From Ricordea florida (lineage: Eukaryota > Cnidaria > Anthozoa > Corallimorpharia > Ricordeidae): a DNA stretch of 64,000 nt. The notes under the pieces are model-generated. The model was not told where the DNA came from, made no database searches, and saw only the letters and a list, made by a program, of their open reading frames with translations. Position 1 is the stretch's first letter; each line of letters opens with the position of its first letter. Where the stretch lies: NCBI GenBank assembly GCA_949710005.1, contig OX453280.1, forward strand, positions 13,988,258-14,052,257, read 5' to 3'. A program made the position numbers and the translations under genes. Positions 52,988 through 60,852 of this stretch are shown here, piece by piece.

Positions 52988-53500
52988 AGCGGGCTCCAGG
53001 ACAATTTAGCTTGTAAGCTAATTTTGACAAAGATTTTGTCTGTGATTTCAAACAATCAAAGATTTAACAAAGTACATGTCGGATGATCGGGTGGGCGGGC
53101 GGGTACCTCTGTGAAATTGTTAAGTTTCTGATAATCAAATAAAGAGTGTAGACAGATTGTTACTAAGTCGACACCAAGCCGATGTGAAGCTGATGTGAAA
53201 TTGGCATGAGGTTGGCCCCAACATACAAAGATTTTGTCGGCGATTTCACGCAATCAAAGATTTAACAAAGTACATGTCGGATGATTGGGTGGGCGGGTGG
53301 GTACCTCTGTGAAATTGTTAAGTTTCTGATAATCAATGAATAGTGCGGATAGGCTGCCGCAAAGCCATCGCCAAACCGCCACCAAGCCTATATGAAATTG
53401 ACACGGAGTCAGCCCTAACATAGTCTATATGAAATTGATGTCGGGTTCCAAGACAATTTAGGTTTTGCCTAATTTTGACAAAGATTTTATAAAAAAATTG
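52988..53500. repeat. Candidate P3 left terminal region with ~198-bp tandem repeat
   Basis: Two 111-bp copies (53,028-53,138 and 53,226-53,336), period 198, starting CAAAGATTTTGTC. A third partial copy lies near 53,446-53,495, where a CCA(A/G)GACAATTTAG block recurs from 52,996. This may be the TIR, but the partner is outside the window. Confidence 0.55.
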
Positions 53501-53513
53501 AATTCTAAAAACA

Positions 53514-53526
53514 GATTTAAAGGATT
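53514..53526 (+). promoter_or_regulatory. Upstream motif GATTTAAAGGATT
   Basis: Lies 18 bases before the ATG at 53,544. Confidence 0.55.
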
Positions 53527-53543
53527 AAATTGATTTGATAAAG

Positions 53544-53912
53544 ATGGAACAGAAAAACGTGAAAGAATTAAAACTCCTCGCCAAAGAGAGGAGGATACCG
53601 AGATATTATAGGCTGTGTAAAGAACAACTTATTGAAGCTTTAGAAAATTTTATAACTCCTCATATAAAACAAACAAAAACTAATAAGTATAAGTGTATTC
53701 ACGATAAATTAAAATATTACTGTATGTTATGTGAAGGATCACAAATATGTGAACACAAAAAACAGAAATCGCGTTGTATTGAATGTAATGGCGGCAGTAT
53801 TTGTGAGCATAAACGGAGGAGGTATCAATGTAAAGAATGTAATGGGAGAGGGATATGTATTCATGGGAAACAAAGATGGTTTTGTAGAATTTGTGAAAAA
53901 CAAGATGAATAA
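53544..53912 (+). CDS. SAP-like plus zinc-repeat protein 1 (122 aa)
   Basis: The N-terminal 40 residues (KELKLLAKERRIPRYYR, then KEQLIEALE) look like a SAP/Rho-N helix-extension-helix DNA-binding module. The rest has repeats Cys-x-His-x6-Cys-x2-Cys (ICEHKKQKSRCIEC, ICEHKRRRYQCKEC, ICIHGKQRWFCRIC). It is the first gene inside the left end, with a paralogue next to it, and resembles the terminal zinc-repeat gene of P1. The ATG at 53,544 is chosen because the upstream in-frame codons lack ATG. It is likely a nucleic-acid-binding regulator; the role is inferred. Confidence 0.7.
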   Translation: MEQKNVKELKLLAKERRIPRYYRLCKEQLIEALENFITPHIKQTKTNKYKCIHDKLKYYCMLCEGSQICEHKKQKSRCIECNGGSICEHKRRRYQCKECNGRGICIHGKQRWFCRICEKQDE

Positions 53913-53919
53913 AAAATTA

Positions 53920-53951
53920 TGTTATATAACCTAATAAATGGCTACATAACA
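53920..53951. terminator. 3' stem-loop with AATAAA in loop
   Basis: TGTTATATAACC pairs with GGCTACATAACA (two mismatches). The loop TAATAAAT contains a polyadenylation hexamer. It starts 8 bases after the stop of the first zinc-repeat gene. Confidence 0.65.
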
Positions 53952-53974
53952 AAAATAAGGTGTAGAATAAAATT

Positions 53975-53987
53975 GATTTAAAGACGT
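53975..53987 (+). promoter_or_regulatory. Upstream motif GATTTAAAGACGT
   Basis: Lies 22 bases before the ATG at 54,010. Confidence 0.55.
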
Positions 53988-54009
53988 TCAATATTTAACA
54001 AAAATTAAA

Positions 54010-54396
54010 ATGGAACAATTAAGATATTTATATACTTATGAATTAAAATTAATGGCAAAAGATCTAGAAATTAAAGGAAGATCAAAAATGAGTAAAAAAG
54101 AGCTAATTGATGAAATTAAAAAATTTACAGATGTGGATATTGATAAGTTAATTGAAAAAGTTACCACAACTAGCAAAATTATTTGCGATCATGGGAAATT
54201 AAAAAAATTTTGTAATGATTGTAATAGGTATAATTGTAAGCATAATAGATATAAATATCGCTGCAAAGAATGTGGGGGAACACAAATATGTAAACACAAT
54301 AATCAAAAACAACAATGTAAAGAATGCGGCGGATCACAAATATGCGAACACGGCAAACAAAAAGCTTCTTGTAAAGAATGTAAAAATAAAAATTGA
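54010..54396 (+). CDS. SAP-like plus zinc-repeat protein 2 (128 aa)
   Basis: Tandem paralogue of the preceding gene. The N-terminal SAP/Rho-N-like module (ELKLMAKDLEIKGRSKMSKKEL) resembles the repeats at the N-terminus of the P1 polymerase (for example KLGIQGYAKMRKTEL), which suggests module shuffling. It is followed by about four zinc repeats (ICDHGKLKKFCNDC, NCKHNRYKYRCKEC, ICKHNNQKQQCKEC, ICEHGKQKASCKEC). The frame is open. It is probably a nucleic-acid-binding protein. Confidence 0.72.
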   Translation: MEQLRYLYTYELKLMAKDLEIKGRSKMSKKELIDEIKKFTDVDIDKLIEKVTTTSKIICDHGKLKKFCNDCNRYNCKHNRYKYRCKECGGTQICKHNNQKQQCKECGGSQICEHGKQKASCKECKNKN

Positions 54397-54407
54397 TTTA
54401 AAGAAAA
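54395..54407 (+). promoter_or_regulatory. Upstream motif GATTTAAAGAAAA
   Basis: Lies 23 bases before the ATG at 54,431, directly at the stop of the preceding gene. Confidence 0.55.
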
Positions 54408-54430
54408 AATATAAAATATAAAATAAAACA

Positions 54431-55073
54431 ATGAAAAAATTAAATATTAAATATTTAAACAATAAGAAGCTTAATATTTGCGATTTTATAGAAGAAATAA
54501 AAGAAAACTTATTAAAAAATTTAACAAAAAATAGGGAATATATAATTTATTATAATCAAAAAATTACTTTTTATTATCCAATAAATTTTGATGTAGAATA
54601 TTATAATACAAATTATGATTTTGAACATTATATTTATTTTGGTGAAGAAACAAATTTTGGAGTTAGTGGTATTAACACTAGTAAATTTGCGAAAAAAATT
54701 TTAAAAATAGCTAATTATGATTTTATTGAAAATGAATATGAATATGAATATGATCCACATTATGGTATGATTATTGCAAACGGAATGGAAATTGGTCATT
54801 TTTATGAAAATGATGTTTATCTTGCTTATCATGATGATGAATGTAAAATTGATGTATGTATTTAAAATTGATGTATTTGATAAAAATTTTATAATAAAAA
54901 AATTACATGTAAGTGTTGATTTAAGTGAATATAAGATTGAGCATAAAGAGTTATTTTACAAACCATTACATGATGAATTAATGACAGTAGCATGGCACCC
55001 ATCTAGGTATTTAGATTGGTGTATTGATTTTGAAGAGTTAAGAGATTTGAAAGAAAGATGGGGCGGAGATTAG
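54431..55073 (+). pseudogene. WHP-motif gene split by a 19-bp duplication
   Basis: The first frame (54,431-54,865, 144 residues, Asn/Tyr-rich) stops just where a second frame (ATG 54,852 to 55,073, 73 residues) takes over. TAAAATTGATGTA occurs at 54,844-54,856 and again at 54,863-54,875. A 19-base duplication shifts the frame, so this was probably one gene. The second part ends in VAWHPSRYLDWC-D-E, the motif also found in the P1 relic at 2,416-2,508. Two separate, overlapping genes remain possible. The function is unknown; the motif recalls giant-virus proteins. Confidence 0.55.
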
Positions 55074-55087
55074 TTAAAAAATAATTA

Positions 55088-55119
55088 TGTTATATAACCC
55101 AATAAATGGTTACATAACA
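55088..55119. terminator. Stem-loop with AATAAA in loop, between convergent genes
   Basis: TGTTATATAACC pairs with GGTTACATAACA (one mismatch). The loop CAATAAAT carries the polyadenylation hexamer. It is nearly the same sequence as 53,920-53,951 and serves the 3' ends of the WHP and penton-like genes. Confidence 0.7.
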
Positions 55120-55124
55120 AAAAT

Positions 55125-55754
55125 TTATTTAAATCTTAAACTAAAAGTTACGGATTGCCCATTTAGATAAAACCTTTTCCAATTAGCGTCTAAAATGGTT
55201 AAATCAAAGTGATTAATCAAGTTATCGTATTTTCTAATTGGAATAGATGGGTAATCTTTTGATGGAATGTTTGCTAGCAATTGAGATGGTTGTATTTTTG
55301 TAAGATCTCCATTTTTACCTTTATTTGTGTATGACATTCTATTATCAACTATACTGCATAAAAGTCTCAAAGGTTCTTTTATAGTTATATCTATTTGTTG
55401 TATTTTAAATAAAATCTCCGGCACCCCTAAAGAATTTTGCAAACCCTGGGTAAATTTAATGTTAATTGTTTTATTGTTGATTATGTAAGCAAAATTATCT
55501 CCGATAATCATTGTTATATTTTTACCCTTTTCGCTGAGCTCAATTAATATTTTTATATCATTTATGGAATATGTTCCTGGATTAAATATTACTAAAGACT
55601 TATCTTGTTCATCAGTTATTTTTTCTTGATTCTTTAAAGTTATTAGTCTTTTTGTTTTTATATTGCAATCTAAAAGTTGTAATTCACTAACGTGTTTAAT
55701 TGGAGGATCTAAATAAACCCTAGTTTCAGAATAATACATTGTAATGCTGAACAT
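55125..55754 (-). CDS. Penton-like minor capsid protein (single jelly roll)
   Basis: A 209-residue, fully open homologue of 15,428-16,060, sharing SETRVYLDPP, LQ-LGVPE, LLANIPSKDYP and the NHFDLTILDANW...FSLRF ending. In P1 this gene sits between the zinc-ribbon and 200-aa genes; here it lies beyond the large 546-aa gene, so the order has changed. It diverges from the Rpb7-like gene across 51 bases. The fold is inferred from the family. Confidence 0.82.
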   Translation of the reverse strand: MFSITMYYSETRVYLDPPIKHVSELQLLDCNIKTKRLITLKNQEKITDEQDKSLVIFNPGTYSINDIKILIELSEKGKNITMIIGDNFAYIINNKTINIKFTQGLQNSLGVPEILFKIQQIDITIKEPLRLLCSIVDNRMSYTNKGKNGDLTKIQPSQLLANIPSKDYPSIPIRKYDNLINHFDLTILDANWKRFYLNGQSVTFSLRFK

Positions 55755-55805
55755 ATTTTTGATTAAATTATATTAGTTTTTAGATTATTTATAAAAATTA
55801 AGAAA
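55755..55805. promoter_or_regulatory. Divergent promoter, penton/Rpb7-like genes
   Basis: The gap contains TTTTTAGATTATTTATAAA. Read on the minus strand it gives AATCTAAAAACTAA, the motif form seen before other minus-strand genes. Confidence 0.45.
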
Positions 55806-56267
55806 ATGGAAACTAATATACTTCAAAGGCGTATATATCTTGAACCTAAATATTTAGATAAAAATATTATGAACCATCTTTTTAAAAAACTTAATAAAGT
55901 AACTTTTAACCAATTTGATAAAGAATATGGATATATTATTTCAGTAAATCGTATAATAAAAATTTTAGATAATGAAGATACTTTTTTTGTTTTAAGATTT
56001 GAAGCAAAAACATATAAACCAAAAATTAAACAAAAAGTTGATGGTGTAGTATGCGGGGTTTATGAAGAAGGTATTTTTATTAAAGTTTTTGAAAAAATGA
56101 AGATTTTAATTCCGCATATTTATTTGAAAGATTATAAGTTTGATGAAATTTTTAACACATACGAAAATAATAATAACAAAATTGGAATGGGAGATAAAAT
56201 TAATGTTGAAATAAAAGCAGTTAAATATGATAAAAATGAACTTAGTTGTATTGGTTTTTTAGTTTAA
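55806..56267 (+). CDS. RNA polymerase subunit Rpb7-like protein
   Basis: One hundred and fifty-three residues, fully open. The layout follows Rpb7/RpoE1: an N-terminal tip domain beginning with a basic-hydrophobic RRIYLEPKYLDKN strand, EYGYIISVNRI at about 41-51, a conserved Phe-x-Ala-x-Thr-Tyr-Lys-Pro turn, and then an S1/OB-like domain (DGVVCGVYEEGIFIKV, ILIPHIYL, GDKINVEI). The cellular partner of Rpb4-Rpb7 binds emerging RNA and is needed for initiation. Several large DNA viruses encode an Rpb7 relative. I know of none in a Polinton. It is plus-strand, between two minus-strand virion genes. Recognition is by eye from the pattern. Confidence 0.72.
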   Translation: METNILQRRIYLEPKYLDKNIMNHLFKKLNKVTFNQFDKEYGYIISVNRIIKILDNEDTFFVLRFEAKTYKPKIKQKVDGVVCGVYEEGIFIKVFEKMKILIPHIYLKDYKFDEIFNTYENNNNKIGMGDKINVEIKAVKYDKNELSCIGFLV

Positions 56268-56274
56268 ATATTTT

Positions 56275-56310
56275 GTTTTGATTACATCTTTAGATTTTTA
56301 TAATCAAAAC
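56275..56310. terminator. Stem-loop between convergent Rpb7-like and 546-aa genes
   Basis: A perfect 10-bp inverted repeat (GTTTTGATTA / TAATCAAAAC) with a 16-base loop, right between the convergent stop codons. The right arm ends 2 bases before the 546-aa gene's stop. Confidence 0.65.
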
Positions 56311-56311
56311 A

Positions 56312-57952
56312 TTATCGAAATAAAAACCAAGATAATAATCCCCCAGCAAGCATTAAAACAATAAGAGTATTTTGGTGAGAAGATGTTTCTGTATTACTAA
56401 CTTCATCGTTATTGTTTGATTCATTGATATTTAATTTAGGTTTTATATTTTTACTAGGCCGAGCATTAGTATTTAATAAAACCTTTGATGTTCCCAAACT
56501 ATGAGTTATTCCAACATTTTTTGTTTCAACATTTATTGAATTATTTGCTCCAAATTTCATACCTTTTGTTGCTGTTTGCAGATAATTATTGTATCCAATA
56601 ACGCTTTCTGTATTTATAATTAAATTGCTTGGTATCAACAAAACACCAGGAGCTATAGCAAAATCAAGCCGCGCTTTTGAATCATTAAGCGTTTTTTGAT
56701 ATCTTTCATTTGAATTTGCAATATCATTTTTAATCACACAGCTTTCAAATAAATCTATGAAATTTTGCTGGGTATTAAATGCACTTCCTCCATTACCAAT
56801 AATTGAACTCCTAGTATTAACTTGTGCTCCCAAAACGCAATAAACAAAAGCTTCAACCGATCTATTTATTCTTCCTAATCCAGCATTTGTTAATCCATGT
56901 CCAGATTTGGGCATAAACCAAGCATATTGAAAATCTACAAAATGATCATTTCGAAGCATAGATATTAAATTTGCATCTATTTTTTTACCGCCATAATCAG
57001 CAAATTTATTTGTTTCACTTGGCCAAATATTCGCATCAGGATCATTAGGATGTATAATTCTTACGTTTTGATTTCCTCCTCCTATTGCTTGCGCACTACC
57101 ACCTCCGGGAGGTATGTATCCTTTTCCATAATCAATGAATACATCTCCCACGCCATGGTTTGCACCCCCCTTAAATCTAAAATCGGCTAAAGGTTTATTC
57201 CATCCCTTATAATCTTGATTATTACTTAAACCAAATTCTCCACATAAACGATTATAAACATTTTTGTTGTATGGATTATTTTTTAAAGAAAAAGTTTTTT
57301 CTTCAGGAAATGGTACTGATAATTCATATAATATTCTTCTTATTGTAAAGTAAATGTGAAATATAAAAAAACTTCTAATAACTTTTGGGTAATTAAAACT
57401 TTCAATTAAACTTACACCACATCCAGATGTTGCGCACCAAACCGCCATGTTTAACTGTTGTGGCCAGTGATTAATATTTGGTTTACTCAACCAAGCTCTA
57501 GCTTCTTTACCGCTAGTAAGTCCTACAGTTTGATTTTTAAATACATTTTTCATTGGTGAGGGTGTAGTGAAATGGTCTTTTTCTGAAACATATATATCTA
57601 GATTGATTAAAGTTTTTGTTACATTATGAGGAAGTTCATTAAATTTTAATCCAGCCATTGGATATGTTTCTTTTGTAAATAATAAACTTTTTGGGAAAGA
57701 TCCAACTTTAGTTTTATTTTCTGGAAACGAATCAACCTTGGTCTTCTTTTCTGGCCCTAAATCGTGCCACAATAAAATTTTTAATATTGGGTTCATGTCA
57801 TCAGTCCATGTTTTCCCAGTAGGATCATCATCAGACATAACTGTTATCCCATTAACTTTCCATTTAATATATCCGCCAAATGAATCATTAATAAATGTAA
57901 ATTTATCAAGGTTCGCTTTTGGGTATCGATTTTTGAAATCATCTAATAACAT
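56312..57952 (-). CDS. Large conserved Polinton protein with C-terminal anchor (546 aa)
   Basis: An intact homologue of the broken P1 gene 16,766-18,315. The conserved N-terminal block (DDPTGKTWTD, about 42-51) precedes the Cys-containing AVWCATSGCGVS (about 170), FTIRRILYELSVP, a Gly-rich middle, YAWFMPKSGHGLT and INTESVIGYNNYL. A Pro/Asn linker and a hydrophobic tail (last about 20 residues) follow. The size and single tail anchor suggest a membrane-tethered structural or surface protein. No enzyme signature is visible. Confidence 0.8.
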   Translation of the reverse strand: MLLDDFKNRYPKANLDKFTFINDSFGGYIKWKVNGITVMSDDDPTGKTWTDDMNPILKILLWHDLGPEKKTKVDSFPENKTKVGSFPKSLLFTKETYPMAGLKFNELPHNVTKTLINLDIYVSEKDHFTTPSPMKNVFKNQTVGLTSGKEARAWLSKPNINHWPQQLNMAVWCATSGCGVSLIESFNYPKVIRSFFIFHIYFTIRRILYELSVPFPEEKTFSLKNNPYNKNVYNRLCGEFGLSNNQDYKGWNKPLADFRFKGGANHGVGDVFIDYGKGYIPPGGGSAQAIGGGNQNVRIIHPNDPDANIWPSETNKFADYGGKKIDANLISMLRNDHFVDFQYAWFMPKSGHGLTNAGLGRINRSVEAFVYCVLGAQVNTRSSIIGNGGSAFNTQQNFIDLFESCVIKNDIANSNERYQKTLNDSKARLDFAIAPGVLLIPSNLIINTESVIGYNNYLQTATKGMKFGANNSINVETKNVGITHSLGTSKVLLNTNARPSKNIKPKLNINESNNNDEVSNTETSSHQNTLIVLMLAGGLLSWFLFR

Positions 57953-57977
57953 TTTATTCTTTGTGTTTCATATAATA

Positions 57978-57990
57978 TGATCTTTAGATT
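57978..57990 (-). promoter_or_regulatory. Upstream motif AATCTAAAGATCA (minus strand)
   Basis: Lies 25 bases before the ATG at 57,952. Confidence 0.5.
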
Positions 57991-58080
57991 AAGAATAAAA
58001 TGTAAAGTCATATCATTCGTTGGTATTTCTAATTCCTGCAAAACAATTACAACCAACATCGGTTCTCTCATATGAAATTT

Positions 58081-58677
58081 TTAATGACCTGGATTTGTTA
58101 GTTCTTTTAATAGATTTTCGCGCACTTCTCTCCTTATCACAGACATATCCAAGTTTTTTTCCGAGTCTTTTCTAAATTTTTGTCGTATTTCTTGTTTTAG
58201 TTTTTGAAACTTTTCCAACTCCGCTAAAATTATAGAAAATTCTTGATCGGATATAACATTATCTTTCAAAGCTTTTGAAACTAAATCGTTAATGGTGTTT
58301 AATTTTGATTTTGCAATTGCGGCGGTTTGTTCGTGTTTACTAACTTTATGAGAAAGTTTTTTTGATGCAATTCCAAATCCAACAGATAATCCCCCAAAAA
58401 CTCCACCCACAACCCCTAAAGGAATCCCAACAATAGCTCCAAAACCAGTAAGAGATGTACTCAATCCACTCGCGGATAGAATAACTGAAATCATTCCGCC
58501 AGAAACACTAATTTTTGTACATATGGTTCTTGCTCTATTATATTTTTTTCTTACTTCTTCGTAATGTTTAATTTCTTTCTCAAGATTTTGTAATACTTCA
58601 CTCGATTTTTGTAGCCTGAAATTAATAGGATCTGTATTATTGGGTAATACAGGGTAAATTCTATTGTATTCATCCAT
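58081..58677 (-). CDS. Conserved Polinton protein with coiled coil and membrane segments (198 aa)
   Basis: Homologue of 16,093-16,695. It shares the YNRIYP-LP start, coiled coil, Gly-rich hydrophobic centre (about residues 55-100) and a C-terminal coiled coil with VISDQEFSIILAELEKFQKLK. The frame is intact, which supports a conserved structural role across both elements. The function is unknown. Confidence 0.78.
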   Translation of the reverse strand: MDEYNRIYPVLPNNTDPINFRLQKSSEVLQNLEKEIKHYEEVRKKYNRARTICTKISVSGGMISVILSASGLSTSLTGFGAIVGIPLGVVGGVFGGLSVGFGIASKKLSHKVSKHEQTAAIAKSKLNTINDLVSKALKDNVISDQEFSIILAELEKFQKLKQEIRQKFRKDSEKNLDMSVIRREVRENLLKELTNPGH

Positions 58678-58699
58678 ATTGTATTTTACTACTCAACAT

Positions 58700-58712
58700 G
58701 AAATCTTTAGAT
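58700..58712 (-). promoter_or_regulatory. Upstream motif ATCTAAAGATTTC (minus strand)
   Basis: Lies 22 bases before the ATG at 58,677. Confidence 0.6.
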
Positions 58713-58720
58713 TGGCTTTG

Positions 58721-59701
58721 TTACTTTCTCTTCTTTTTTATACTTTCCACAAAATATAGAACCGCGGCCATTATCAAAAGCCAAGCATTCTTTCCTAAAA
58801 ACCCAATAACTTCACCCGCTGTTTTGAATAAAAAGCTAACTATTGCACCAACCATTCCTGGCAATATTTCACCTAGTTTTTTACCTATAGTTTTCAATCC
58901 TTTTCCCAACCCCCTACCTAATGTTGATAAACCTTTAGAAAGATTAGAAACTATAACTCCAATTACTAAAGCAACAGCGCTTAAAACTGCAAAAGCAGTA
59001 AAACCATGCTTTTTGAAGATATCTTTCACACGTTCTCTCAAAGACATTGTTTCTTGGATTCTTTCTCTTTCAGCAACATCGTTTGCTATATCTTCATCGT
59101 TTTCTATAACTTCTGTATTTAAATTTTCAATCTCCGCCTCTTCTTCTGCGGTTTTATTGGTTTTATTATCAAGAACTTTTTTTCTTTCAAGTCTTTCATT
59201 TTGTTTTTCTTTTTTATTCGCAATTTCTGTATCGAGTTGTTCAACTATTTCTGATCTACTTGGGCCTAAATCATCTTTTAATTTTCCAGGTCCAAGTTTT
59301 TCTTTTATCTCACCTGTTTTTTTATCATATCTTCTAAACTCATCATCACCCGTATGAACATATATTCCACCCTTTGGCCCTTCAATTGCTGGTAATTCTA
59401 TTCCACCACGAATGCGTTGAAAAAATGAAAGAAATCGTTTCATTTTTGCTCTTGGCCGCGCTTTTTTTATAGCTTCTTCTGCGCTTTCTAATTCCTTATT
59501 TTTATTTGCTAATAATTTGCTTTTTTCATTGAATGAATTTTCTTGCTCTTCATCTTCACCATCAAAAGCGGGATTTTGAAAAGTACTAGTAGATGTGGCT
59601 GTAATTATATTATTAGCAACTTCTTCATCATCTTCATCATCTTCATCAGCATCATCGTCATTATCTCTTGATAAATCTTCTAATGGTATATCTTCCGCCA
59701 T
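58721..59701 (-). CDS. Conserved Polinton membrane/coiled-coil protein (326 aa)
   Basis: Homologue of 14,288-15,235. It has a very acidic N-terminus (Asp/Glu run about residues 13-27), a Lys/Glu coiled-coil middle (about 150-215), and the strongly conserved C-terminus with VIGVIVSNLSKGLS, ILPGMVGAIVSFLFKTAGEV and FLGKNAWLLI. The C-terminal 100 residues are among the most conserved between the two elements. The Rpb6-like gene that precedes this gene in P1 is missing here. Confidence 0.82.
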   Translation of the reverse strand: MAEDIPLEDLSRDNDDDADEDDEDDEEVANNIITATSTSTFQNPAFDGEDEEQENSFNEKSKLLANKNKELESAEEAIKKARPRAKMKRFLSFFQRIRGGIELPAIEGPKGGIYVHTGDDEFRRYDKKTGEIKEKLGPGKLKDDLGPSRSEIVEQLDTEIANKKEKQNERLERKKVLDNKTNKTAEEEAEIENLNTEVIENDEDIANDVAERERIQETMSLRERVKDIFKKHGFTAFAVLSAVALVIGVIVSNLSKGLSTLGRGLGKGLKTIGKKLGEILPGMVGAIVSFLFKTAGEVIGFLGKNAWLLIMAAVLYFVESIKKKRK

Positions 59702-59721
59702 GATTTTTTACTAATCAGTAA

Positions 59722-59734
59722 GAAATCTTTAAAC
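59722..59734 (-). promoter_or_regulatory. Upstream motif GTTTAAAGATTTC (minus strand)
   Basis: Lies 20 bases before the ATG at 59,701, overlapping the end region of the preceding gene. Confidence 0.6.
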
Positions 59735-59737
59735 GAA

Positions 59738-60139
59738 CTATAAAAATTTACTAACTGCGTAACCTAAACCTAACATTCCAGCTCCAACATATACCATTTC
59801 TCCCGTTTTTTGATCATCGTTTGGTTTGTAATAATCGGCGAATTTTGGTTCATGCATTTGACTATACAATTCAAAAGCTTGGTCTGTAGCCGACATATTT
59901 TTTGTTGCTTGATATTTATTTTCCTTTCGCTGCATTTTCCAATCAAGCATTTTTTGTCTATTTTTCTGATATTCTGCCCAATCTCTTTGATATTTTTCCA
60001 TTGCTTTATCGTGTCGTATTTTTTCTGTATCAACATTTTTTTTATTAAATAAATATTTTGTAAGAATATTTCCACCAGTAAATGCTGATGCATTTAATAT
60101 TGCGCCGCCAACCATCATTGCTATTGATACTAACGCCAT
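59738..60139 (-). CDS. Conserved small Polinton protein (133 aa)
   Basis: Intact homologue of the frameshifted P1 gene at 13,604. It has a hydrophobic Gly/Ala-rich start (AMMVGGAILNASAFTGG), an RHDKAMEKYQRDWAEYQ coiled-coil segment, a YYKPNDDQKTGE linker and a final hydrophobic stretch. The ATG overlaps the TAA of the preceding gene, a tight arrangement also used in P1. Confidence 0.78.
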   Translation of the reverse strand: MALVSIAMMVGGAILNASAFTGGNILTKYLFNKKNVDTEKIRHDKAMEKYQRDWAEYQKNRQKMLDWKMQRKENKYQATKNMSATDQAFELYSQMHEPKFADYYKPNDDQKTGEMVYVGAGMLGLGYAVSKFL

Positions 60140-60357
60140 TATTTTGGTAAAATCTTTTGATCCTCTAAATATGTTTTAAGATACATACTTCCGGATAATA
60201 CAGCTACCCATTTTGCATAATTTGCAATACTTGAGGATGGATCGTTCAAAAATGATTCTTTCATTACTTTTTTAGCAACATAGCCAACTCCAGCTCCTAA
60301 TCCAATAAGTGTAGCTGAATCAGTTACAGTTTTCACAAGTTTGTTTTCGCTTGACAT
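60139..60357 (-). CDS. Small membrane protein (72 aa), ENKLVKTVTDSA family
   Basis: Close homologue of 11,303-11,524, sharing the ENKLVKTVTDSA start, two hydrophobic stretches, a NDPSSSIANYAKWVAV block and KTYLEDQKILPK at the end. The function is unknown. Confidence 0.82.
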   Translation of the reverse strand: MSSENKLVKTVTDSATLIGLGAGVGYVAKKVMKESFLNDPSSSIANYAKWVAVLSGSMYLKTYLEDQKILPK

Positions 60358-60378
60358 AATTTTTTACTACATCATTAA

Positions 60379-60391
60379 GAAACCTTTAGAT
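60379..60391 (-). promoter_or_regulatory. Upstream motif ATCTAAAGGTTTC (minus strand)
   Basis: Lies 21 bases before the ATG at 60,357. Confidence 0.6.
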
Positions 60392-60402
60392 GGCTTTAGT
60401 AC

Positions 60403-60834
60403 TTATTCCATTCCTAAAGATTTTGGAGTTGCAGAAAATGGTATCTTTGCCGGCCGTGATATTTGCGGAACTTGCGATAAATCAACTATCCTATTTTTAT
60501 ATTCAGTGTATCCATCTCTAGCTTTTTCCCGGTATCTCATAAAAAGATCAAATGCTGTAAACCCCAATCCAACAACGGATAAAACAGTAGTAAAAGATAA
60601 CTCTGGAAGCCATGATTTCGCTTCATTATTTGACTTTTCTTGATTATACTCTCTTTCTGTATTTTCCTCACGTTTCATCTCCCTAGCTAATGCTTCTTTT
60701 GCTTTTTTATTATATTCTGCCAATTTCTTACCAGCCGCAACCTTTTTAGGATCTTTTTCCCTCTTTTTAGTATCTTTATTTTCCGGTGCAGGATCGGCTG
60801 TAATTTGCTCAACTTGTTCATTTTGTTCAGACAT
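60403..60834 (-). CDS. Small single-pass membrane protein (143 aa)
   Basis: Homologue of 10,942-11,295, longer in the Lys/Glu-rich N-terminal part. One hydrophobic stretch (about residues 84-100, TTVLSVVGLGFTAFDLF) follows SWLPELSF. The start at 60,834 is chosen over an earlier in-frame ATG because it matches the P1 start (MSEE/MSEQ) and sits right after the upstream motif. Confidence 0.75.
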   Translation of the reverse strand: MSEQNEQVEQITADPAPENKDTKKREKDPKKVAAGKKLAEYNKKAKEALAREMKREENTEREYNQEKSNNEAKSWLPELSFTTVLSVVGLGFTAFDLFMRYREKARDGYTEYKNRIVDLSQVPQISRPAKIPFSATPKSLGME

Positions 60835-60852
60835 TATTTTACATATAATTAA

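Noticed and set aside
58010..58078. Possible relic of the zinc-ribbon gene in P3 (GCNCFAG-like reading)
   Set aside because: It is too short, with weak similarity to the P1 gene.
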